This document shows, one piece after another, positions 24,204-34,879 of a stretch of DNA of 34,879 nucleotides. Position 1 is the first letter of the stretch. Each line of letters starts with the position of its first letter. Made by a program: the position numbers and the translations under genes. Origin of the DNA: Gammaproteobacteria bacterium. Lineage in GTDB: Bacteria; Pseudomonadota; Gammaproteobacteria; WOZS01. The stretch lies in contig WOZS01000006.1 in NCBI GenBank assembly GCA_011620135.1, positions 1-34,879 of the forward strand, read 5' to 3'. The notes below the pieces were generated by a model. It ran no database searches and was not told where the DNA came from. It was given only the letters and a program-made list of their open reading frames with translations.

Positions 24204-25323
24204 CGATCGGTGGCGTTTTTGAGCCAGGGTTGCCGGGAAGGGCCGTGGCGCTTGAGGATATCCTGCCACCAACCGGCGTGCTCCAGGTACCAGTCGATGG
24301 TCTGTTCCAGGCCCGTCTCGAAGGGGATGACCGCACGGAAATCCAGCTCGGCAGCAGCCAGGCTGCCATCAATGGCATAGCGCCGGTCGTGTCCGGGACG
24401 GTCGCTGATATGGCTGAGCAGCGTGGCGCATGATGCCCCCGCGGCAGCAGGGCAGGCGGGATAGCGCTGGCGCAGTGTGGCATCGGCTGCCATGCGCCTG
24501 TCGAGAATGCTGGTGATCTGCCGGGCAATGGCGAGATTGGTCTGTTCGCCCGTGCCTGGCAGGTTGTAACTGCAGCCCACCTGGCCTGCGGTCAGCACGG
24601 CGAGGATGCCACGGCAATGGTCATGGACATGAATCCAGTCGCGTTGCTGCAGGCCATCGCCATAAATCGGCAATGAACGCCCATGCAGGGCATTGATGAG
24701 AAAAAACGGGATCAGTTTTTCAGGATACTGGAAAGGACCATAATTGTTGGCGGCATAGCTGAGCGTGACCGGCATGCCGAAGGTATGGTGATAGGCCATC
24801 ACCAGATGGTCGGCTGCTGCCTTGCTGGCCGAATAGGGCGAGCGCGGCTCATAGGGGGCCTTTTCCGTGACCGGCTTTGCACCGGGGGCGAGGCTGCCGA
24901 AGACCTCGTCTGTGGAGATGTGATGAAAGCGCCTTGGGCTGGTTGCGGTCTGCCATGCCGTGCGCGCTGCCTCCAACAGGCTCTGGGTGCCCAGGACATT
25001 GTTGGCCACGAACAGCATGGGGTCGGCGATGGAACGGTCCACATGGCTTTCGGCTGCAAAGTGCACGATGCAGGTGATGTCTTCCTGTTGCAGCAGACGG
25101 GTGATGGCATCGAGGTTGCGGATGTCATCATGGACGAACAACGTGCGCCGGTCTTCTAGGCAATGGGCCAGATTGGCGCGGTTGCCGGCGTAGGTCAGGG
25201 CATCGAGTATCACCAGGCGTTCGGTGGCGGGTTGTTCCAGCAGCACATGGCAGAAGTTGGTGCCAATGAACCCGGCCCCGCCTGTGACCAGGAAGCGTCT
25301 GCAAGGTGGTGCCGCGGCTTTGT

Positions 25324-25327
<4 letters not shown>
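24200..25327 (-). CDS. rfbB: dTDP-glucose 4,6-dehydratase
   Basis: A 375-residue extended short-chain dehydrogenase. It has the NAD-binding GGAGFIG at 16-22, catalytic Thr139-Asp140-Glu141 (STDEVFG) and the Tyr165-x3-Lys169 pair (SPYSASK). It converts dTDP-glucose to the 4-keto-6-deoxy sugar for rhamnose or other O-antigen sugars. The usual RCSNNYGP is TLSYAANNYGP here, a small change near the substrate pocket. No ATG exists near the conserved N-terminus. The likely start is TTG at 25327, which overlaps the fadH stop as TTGA, so translation is probably coupled. rfbA, rfbC and rfbD are absent, so the pathway must be completed elsewhere. Confidence 0.93.
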
Positions 25328-30180
<4,853 letters not shown>

Positions 30181-30184
<4 letters not shown>

Positions 30185-31167
30185 ACTGGATAAGAACCCG
30201 TCTGGCCCATCTGAGCCCGCGAGCCCGTCTGGCGGGGAGCGGTCTTGTGGTCCTGGCACTGGCCTTGAGTGGGGTGGGCATCTGGTGGGACCTGACACCT
30301 GGTTTTCTGTCCAAGCCGGCCACAGACAAGCCGGTGGGCTATGCCACGGTGGATATGCTGATCCGGGTGGGTGATACCCTGCTGCACAAGCCGGGAGGCT
30401 ACCTGCGTAATGATCGCCTGCCACCTGGTGTCCTGCTGGACAACATGCCCAGCTGGGAGCTGGGTGTGCTCAACCAGATGCGCGACATGGCCCAGGCGTT
30501 GCGCAACGATTTCGGCCGCGCCCAGTCCCAGTCCCAGGAAGACAAGGACCTGGCGGCAGCCCAGAGCCTGCTGAACCAGCCTGATGATCGCTGGCTGTTT
30601 CCATCCACAGAACACGAATACAACAAGGGTTTCAATGCGCTTGGTCGTTTCAGGACCCGCCTGGTGGATGTCAACCACGAAGATGCCCAGTTCTATGCCC
30701 GGGCGGATAACCTGGCGGCCTACCTCTGGCTGGTGGAGCGGCGCTTGGGAGACCTGACGTCACGCCTCTCGGCCAGCGTGGCTAGAGTATCGCTGGATCT
30801 CTCGCTGGTCGGGGCCAAAGGCGGGGCGATTTCCACGCCGCGCCAGGCGCAGCGTATCATGAAGACGCCATCGTCCCAGGTGGACGATGTGTTCTTCGAG
30901 GCCCGGGGATCGGCCTGGGCATTGTATCACTTCCTGCAGGCCGTGCAGGTGGATTGCCATGATGTGCTCAAGGACAAGAATGCCGAGGTGGGGCTGGCCC
31001 AGATCGTGCGTGACCTGGAAGAAAGCCAGAAGCCTCTGGGCGGTCCGTGGGTCCTCAATGGTACGGGGTTTGGCGTGTTTGCCAATCACTCACTCACGCT
31101 GGCCAGCTATCTTGCCCGGGCCAATGCCGCGGTGATCAATCTGCGCGAGCTGTTGAGTCGAGGCTGA
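30181..31167 (+). CDS. DUF2333 family membrane-anchored protein
   Basis: A 328-residue protein with one N-terminal transmembrane segment (about residues 17-36) and a large, presumably periplasmic, domain. Stretches such as DMLIRVGDTLLHKPGGYLRNDRLPPGVLLDNMPSWELGVL and VQVDCHDVLKDKNAEVGLAQIVRDLEES are what I associate with DUF2333. Its function is unknown. It overlaps the esterase gene by four bases at its start. Its last 78 bases overlap the 3' end of the opposite-strand cation transporter gene. Confidence 0.85.
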
Positions 31168-32067
31168 GGTTCCAGGGCGTTCCGATCGCTCCGGCATGTA
31201 CAGCAGCACTTCTTTGAGCGGCTCTGGCTGCAAGGTGACATGCTCGATGCCAAAGCGCTGGCTCAGCAGCGTGCGCAGCCTGCCCAACACCAGGGGCCAG
31301 ATGGTCAGATCGTTGATCACCACGTGGGCTGACAGCGCGACCAGGCGCGAGGAAATGCTCCAGACGTGGAGATCATGCACCGAGTGAACCCCTTCGATGG
31401 CCGCCATGGCCCGGCCGATCTGCTGCAGGTCGAGGTGAGCGGGCACGGCCTCGAGCACCACGTCGACGGCTGTACTGACGATGCGGACGCTGGAAAAGAC
31501 GATCAGGCCGCTGATCAGCAGCGAGAGCAGGGGGTCGATGGCATTCCAGCCGGTGAGGCTGATCACGACGCCGGAGACCAGGGCGGCGATGGAGCCGAGG
31601 AGGTCGCCCATGACATGCAGGGCGGCTCCCCTGATGTTGAGGTCATGGCTGTGGCCATGGAGCAGCTTCAGGACCAGGCCATTGACCAGCAGGCCAACCA
31701 ATGCCACGCCGGCGGTCATGTCGCCATGGACATGCACTGGATGATGCAACCGGCGCCAGGCGCCAAGCCCAAGGACGGCCACCAGCAGCAGCATCAAGGT
31801 GACATTGCACAGGGCGGCCACGATCTCGACCCTGCCGAGGCCAAAGGAATGGCGCCGGCTGGAGCGACGCTGCGCCAGTCTTTGGGCCACATAGGCAATG
31901 CCCAGAGCGCTGCTGTCTGTGAGCATGTGACCGGCATCTCCCAGCAGGGCCAATGAGCCTGCCTGCCAGCCGGCTGCGGCTTCCACCGCGGCAAAGCCTG
32001 CCGTGATGGCCAACGCCAGCCCCAGCGCCGGCCTATGGTTGTGATGCCGCTGGTTCAAGGGGGTCAT
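31090..32067 (-). CDS. Cation diffusion facilitator (CzcD/ZitB-like Zn2+ exporter)
   Basis: A 325-residue CDF antiporter with six transmembrane helices and a C-terminal cytoplasmic domain. The zinc site is formed by His-x3-Asp in helix 2 (GHMLTDSSALG) and in helix 5 (LHVMGDLLGS). Histidine-rich loops (HHPVHVHGD and LLHGHSHD) are typical of zinc exporters, and the C-terminal domain has HSVHDLHVWSIS. The ATG at 32067 gives the right N-terminus but overlaps the moaC end by 35 bases. The C-terminal ~25 residues lie over the 3' end of the DUF2333 gene and look unconserved. Zn, Co or Cd efflux is inferred from family. Confidence 0.93.
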   Translation of the reverse strand: MTPLNQRHHNHRPALGLALAITAGFAAVEAAAGWQAGSLALLGDAGHMLTDSSALGIAYVAQRLAQRRSSRRHSFGLGRVEIVAALCNVTLMLLLVAVLGLGAWRRLHHPVHVHGDMTAGVALVGLLVNGLVLKLLHGHSHDLNIRGAALHVMGDLLGSIAALVSGVVISLTGWNAIDPLLSLLISGLIVFSSVRIVSTAVDVVLEAVPAHLDLQQIGRAMAAIEGVHSVHDLHVWSISSRLVALSAHVVINDLTIWPLVLGRLRTLLSQRFGIEHVTLQPEPLKEVLLYMPERSERPGTSASTQQLAQIDHRGIGPGKIAGQRE

Positions 32068-32572
32068 TGTCCACTTGCTGGGCGGGCTGTGCGCCACCAG
32101 GACGCACATAATGCCCCGAACGGCCACCAGACTTGGTCAGCAGCGCAATCTCCTCGAGCACCATGTTCTTGTCCAGGGCCTTGAGCATGTCGTAGACGGT
32201 GAGCAAGGCGGCCGCTACGGCGGTCAGTGCCTCCATCTCCACGCCGGTCTGCCCCTGGGCGCGGGCTGTCACCATGCAGCGCAGGCGGTCGTCCTGTGGC
32301 CAATCGAAGAAGACCTCCACACCCTGGAGGGCAATGGGGTGGCACAGGGGGATCCACTCCGAGGTGCGCTTGGCAGCCAGGATGGCCGCGATCTGTGCTG
32401 CGGCCAGCACGTCGCCCTTGGGGATCATGCCATCGCGCAGGCGTTGGGCTGCCAACGGCGCGATGCGCAAGAAGCCCTGGGCGCGGGCACATCTGTTTGT
32501 GGTACCCTTTATACTAATATCTACCATACGCAATGGAGCGGATGGTGCTTGATGATCGGCCTTCACAGTCAC
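32033..32572 (-). CDS. moaC: Cyclic pyranopterin monophosphate synthase MoaC
   Basis: A 179-residue enzyme of molybdenum cofactor synthesis that forms cPMP from the MoaA product. Signatures are MVDISIKGTTNR, PKGDVLAAAQIAAILAAKRTSEWIPLCHPI (Lys52), and TGVEMEALTAVAAALLTVYDMLKALDK with the active-site Asp128 and Lys131. The start is uncertain: GTG 32572 gives the usual ~15-residue extension before MVDIS, while ATG 32527 would begin at MVDIS. Neither has a strong ribosome site. The C-terminal tail runs into the CDF gene. It diverges from moaD; moaA is not in the window. Confidence 0.95.
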   Translation of the reverse strand: MTVKADHQAPSAPLRMVDISIKGTTNRCARAQGFLRIAPLAAQRLRDGMIPKGDVLAAAQIAAILAAKRTSEWIPLCHPIALQGVEVFFDWPQDDRLRCMVTARAQGQTGVEMEALTAVAAALLTVYDMLKALDKNMVLEEIALLTKSGGRSGHYVRPGGAQPAQQVDNDPLEPAASQP

Positions 32573-32684
32573 TCTCTATTCAACGAGCCATGGACATGGC
32601 AACATGGTACCCCCTTGCCTTGGGTCGAGGAAAGCGCAGGCGGTCTGGAGCGTGGTGTAGGGGACGCAAGAGAGGAGTTTTTGC

Positions 32685-32909
32685 GTGATTACCGTGGTTT
32701 TTTTTGCCGCGCTGCGCGAGGCCAGGGACTCGGCTGGCTGCGCGGTGGCTGATGCCAGCACGGTTGCTGAGGTATGGGAGCGGGCTACCGACGCCGCCCC
32801 TGTACCTTCATCGATCCTCTGTGCCGTCAATGGTCAGCTCTCTTCGTGGCAAGCCCCGGTCTGCGCTGGGGATGAGGTGGCCTTTTTCCCTCCCATGACT
32901 GGCGGCTGA
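32685..32909 (+). CDS. moaD: Molybdopterin synthase small subunit MoaD
   Basis: A 74-residue ubiquitin-like sulfur carrier ending in the required Gly-Gly (FPPMTGG), which is thiocarboxylated and passes sulfur to cPMP within MoaE. The opening ITVVFFAALREARD and the GDEVAFFPP stretch are typical. The start is GTG 32685 with GGAG eight bases before. moaE follows four bases after the stop. Confidence 0.93.
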   Translation: MITVVFFAALREARDSAGCAVADASTVAEVWERATDAAPVPSSILCAVNGQLSSWQAPVCAGDEVAFFPPMTGG

Positions 32910-32913
32910 GCGC

Positions 32914-33408
32914 ATGATACAGACCGGCCTATGGCATGAACCACATGACCCTCATGAGGCCGTGGCGGCATTTGCCGCAGCGCAGCCCCGGGGGCTTGCC
33001 GGGGCAAGCAACGTGTTCATCGGCACCATGCGCGGCACTGATCCAAGCGACGGTACGCAGCCGGGGATCATCAGGATGTGGCTTGAACATTACCCGCGGA
33101 TGACAGCTGCCCAGTTGGAGGACCTGGCCCACGCCGCGCGGCGCCGCCATGGGCTCCATGCGGTGTTGCTGTGGCACAGGGTGGGCATGGCCTATCCCGG
33201 TGAGGCTCTGCTGGTCATAGGGACCTGGGCCGCCCATCGCAAAGCGGTTTTTGTCAGTTGCCTGGAGATCCTGGAAACCGTCAAGTCTGATATCGCCTTG
33301 TGGAAAAAGGAGTTTCTGGAGGATGGCAGCAGCCGCTGGGTGCAAGGCACAGCCGGCGTGCTTCCCGATGCCGCGTCGCGACATGCCTCCTTGAGAGGGG
33401 AGACATGA
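32914..33408 (+). CDS. moaE: Molybdopterin synthase large subunit MoaE
   Basis: A 164-residue catalytic subunit that pairs with MoaD to make molybdopterin. Family features: NVFIGTMRGTD (usual FxGxVR), LEHYPRMTAAQLEDLA, HRVGMAYPGEALLVIGTWAAHRKAVFVSCLEILETVKSDIALWKKE with the active-site Lys region, and RWVQG. The ATG at 32914 is four bases after moaD, so the two subunits are coupled. The C-terminal 20 residues are extra and unconserved. Confidence 0.95.
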   Translation: MIQTGLWHEPHDPHEAVAAFAAAQPRGLAGASNVFIGTMRGTDPSDGTQPGIIRMWLEHYPRMTAAQLEDLAHAARRRHGLHAVLLWHRVGMAYPGEALLVIGTWAAHRKAVFVSCLEILETVKSDIALWKKEFLEDGSSRWVQGTAGVLPDAASRHASLRGET

Positions 33409-33439
33409 CAGTGCAACAGAGGAGAGCGGAGAAGAAAGC

Positions 33440-34090
33440 ATGCGATTGATCTTATTGGGAGCGCCCGGTGCCGGGAAGGGCACACAGGGCAAGCGACTGG
33501 CCAGCCATTTTGGAATACCCCAGATCGCCTCTGGCGATCTCTTGCGCGCCGCGGTGGCCCAGGGCACGCCACTGGGACAGGCTGCCAAGGCCATCATGGC
33601 CCGCGGCGAACTGGTGGGGGACGACATCGTCCTGGGTTTGATCAGGGAGCGACTCCAACAGCCAGATACCGCACAGGGTTTCATCCTCGATGGCGTGCCG
33701 CGCAATCTGGCGCAAGCCCAGCACATCGAGACCATGATGCGTGAGCTGGAGGTGCAGCCCGATGCGGTGCTGTTTCTGGAGGTGGCCCGGGATGTGCTGA
33801 TTAAGCGCCTTGCCGGCCGTCGTATATGCACAAAATGCGGATCAGTATACAATATATATTTTGATCCGCCAAAAAAGGCCGCCGAGCTTTGTGACCAGTG
33901 TGGTGGTTCCCTGGTGCAGCGTCCCGATGATGAAGAGACCACCGTGGTACGGCGGTTGGATGTCTACCAGGACCAGACCAGACCCCTGGTGGAACACTAC
34001 GAGATGCTGGGGCTGCTGCGCCATATCAATGCAGAGGGTACGCCAGACATTATTTTTCAGCGCATCCTGCAGGTGCTGCCAGCCCAGTGA
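33440..34090 (+). CDS. adk: Adenylate kinase with zinc-type lid
   Basis: A 216-residue long-form adenylate kinase (2 ADP to ATP + AMP). The P-loop GAPGAGKGT is at 7-15. The LID holds Cys130-x2-Cys133 and Cys151-x2-Cys154 (ICTKCGSVYN...CDQC), a structural zinc site common in Gram-positives and in some proteobacteria but replaced by non-Cys residues in E. coli. The normally conserved DGFPR reads DGVPR here (Val86). RRLDVYQDQTRPL is standard. The ATG at 33440 follows GGAGAAGAAAGC. It lies 31 bp after moaE and may be co-transcribed. Confidence 0.96.
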   Translation: MRLILLGAPGAGKGTQGKRLASHFGIPQIASGDLLRAAVAQGTPLGQAAKAIMARGELVGDDIVLGLIRERLQQPDTAQGFILDGVPRNLAQAQHIETMMRELEVQPDAVLFLEVARDVLIKRLAGRRICTKCGSVYNIYFDPPKKAAELCDQCGGSLVQRPDDEETTVVRRLDVYQDQTRPLVEHYEMLGLLRHINAEGTPDIIFQRILQVLPAQ

Positions 34091-34106
34091 GTGGCGATAC
34101 CTGACT

Positions 34107-34319
34107 ATGTTTCCAGATAAACCAATGCTGGCTAGTGGTCGGAACTTCCGGCTTGCTCCGTGGGGTAAGCGGACAGGACATCCAACAGGGCGCTATTCCC
34201 ACCATCACGGTCGCCGGGCGCCGGATGCAAATGGCAACACGCCCCCTGGTCAAGGCATTGGTCGCCACAGGCCATGGGACAAAAAGCCCACCGACAAATG
34301 TGGCTGTGATCGTTTCTGA
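34107..34319 (+). CDS. Orphan Rhs/polymorphic-toxin C-terminal tip (putative toxin fragment)
   Basis: A 70-residue frame beginning MFPDKPMLASGRNFRLAPWG and containing RTGHPTGRYSHHHGRR and PPGQGIGRHRPWDKK. From memory, this His/Arg/Gly-rich pattern is the extreme C-terminus of a family of Rhs and related polymorphic toxins; I could not search. No delivery or Rhs core domain precedes it: the upstream frame runs into adk in the wrong phase. Its TGA overlaps the next gene's ATG (TGATG), the arrangement of a toxin tip and its immunity gene. There is no clear ribosome site, so it is probably a displaced remnant and may not be translated. Confidence 0.5.
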   Translation: MFPDKPMLASGRNFRLAPWGKRTGHPTGRYSHHHGRRAPDANGNTPPGQGIGRHRPWDKKPTDKCGCDRF

Positions 34320-34567
34320 TGAAAACGCCCATCTCGATCAACGAGCACGGCGACATGAGCACTTTCGCATCTGTCGAAGAGGCCGAGTCCTACATGGAGC
34401 CTATTGATGTCCAGCGTGGCGAGTATGTCGTCTCCGATGCTGATGGACAGCCGCTCTCTGTTGGCGTGATGACCGAAGAGGTTCCGCTCTTCTGGGGGCT
34501 TTGGAAGGGCCGCGTCAAAAAGGTTCGGATAACCGACGTGCTCACCGATACCAAGCCTTCTATCTGA
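34319..34567 (+). CDS. Putative immunity protein, 82 residues
   Basis: A small soluble acidic protein starting MKTPISINEHGDMSTFASVEEAESYMEPIDV, with VQRGEYVVSDADGQPLSVGVM and a Trp-containing FWGLWKGRVKKVRITDV near the end. It resembles short hypothetical proteins found next to polymorphic toxins, by recollection only. It overlaps the toxin-tip frame by one base and is followed by an Rhs core fragment, so an immunity role is the most economical reading. No ribosome site is evident, consistent with coupled translation. Confidence 0.6.
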   Translation: MKTPISINEHGDMSTFASVEEAESYMEPIDVQRGEYVVSDADGQPLSVGVMTEEVPLFWGLWKGRVKKVRITDVLTDTKPSI

Positions 34568-34695
34568 AAAGTGCCGTCGAATCACTGGGATCAGGTCTTG
34601 TTTCTTGCGCATGTCTTGTGCAAGCACAAAACCCGTCTTGACCAAACCTTCACCAGAACGAAAACCCGCATCCATGGTCACCACAGCAACAGGCG

Positions 34696-34879
34696 GTGAC
34701 CCTGGTGTTAGCGCGCTTGCCCAAGCGCAGCGCACTGAGTCAGCGGCCGGACCGGACCACGCCATTGCAAGCGGCACCTCCCGCAGGTCGCTATCCGGTA
34801 GCCGTGGCCATCCAGACCGCCTTGGGCTATGCCGGGATGTTCTATCATGCCCGATCAGGCCTTTACCTCACCCATTATC
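34696..34879 (+). pseudogene. Rhs repeat-associated core fragment (runs off window)
   Basis: An open frame running to the window end. From 34822 it reads LGYAGMFYHARSGLYLTHY, the start of the Rhs repeat-associated core signature (usually continuing R-x-YDP-x-x-GRW). The preceding codons (TTPLQAAPPAGRYPVAVAIQTA) fit the linker just before this signature. The frame is open only from about 34642, and the first possible start is a GTG at 34696. The rest of an Rhs gene is therefore missing, and this is either a displaced core-plus-tip fragment or the broken 5' end of one. Bases 34568-34695 hold nothing else I recognise. Confidence 0.6.

Noticed and set aside
32573-32684. Moco riboswitch in the moaC-moaD gap
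   Set aside because: The gap is only about 110 bases and I could not find the paired conserved elements of that RNA.
34250-34777. Leftward 175-codon frame over the immunity-like gene and the Rhs spacer
   Set aside because: Parts look protein-like (VVTMDAGFRSGEGLVKTG), but it has no ribosome site or family I recognise, and the + strand offers a coherent toxin-immunity reading. A transposase remnant cannot be excluded.

Overview
The window is about 34.9 kb of GC-rich (roughly 63% by eye), densely coded bacterial chromosome. The gene set points to a Gram-negative proteobacterium: urease with accessory proteins, HldE for LPS heptose, penicillin-binding protein 1C paired with alpha-2-macroglobulin, Pcm, DUF2333 and ThiC. 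I cannot fix the class from sequence alone. The adenylate kinase has a four-cysteine zinc-type lid, which argues against an enteric-like gammaproteobacterium.

Left part (1-10.6 kb, leftward transcription). After the 5' part of an SsuE-like FMN reductase and a ~750 bp stretch with no intact gene comes a nitrogen-scavenging island. In transcription order it reads: nickel-permease-like gene, ureD, ureA, cynS (cyanase), TauE/SafE permease, ureB, ureC, ureE, ureF, ureG, NMT1/THI5-type substrate-binding protein, and an exported acetamidase/formamidase-like protein. The urease structural genes are split: cyanase and a permease sit between ureA and ureB, and a promoter-like sequence precedes ureB. 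Urease, cyanase and an amidase all release ammonia, and urease and cyanase also involve CO2/bicarbonate, so the island looks like one unit for using small C-N compounds.

Middle (10.6-22.7 kb, rightward). A spacer with a perfect 12-bp hairpin and a possible small gene leads to a membrane diguanylate cyclase. Next are a 1958-residue thioester alpha-2-macroglobulin and pbpC, a known periplasmic defence and wall-repair pair. They are followed by a Pcm-like methyltransferase, a rhodanese and a MAPEG protein.

Right part (22.7-34.9 kb). A leftward, translationally coupled set (fadH, rfbB, hldE) diverges from a rightward coupled set (thiC, secreted esterase, DUF2333 protein). The promoter-like sequences of the two sets overlap. 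A cation-diffusion-facilitator gene and moaC run leftward, and moaD, moaE and adk run rightward. After adk the sequence becomes accessory. A 70-residue frame resembling the C-terminal toxin tip of an Rhs/polymorphic toxin overlaps a small gene by one base. That small gene is probably its immunity protein. A fragment of the Rhs repeat-associated core then runs off the right edge. This looks like an orphan Rhs tip/immunity cassette.

No rRNA, tRNA, CRISPR array or complete insertion sequence was seen.
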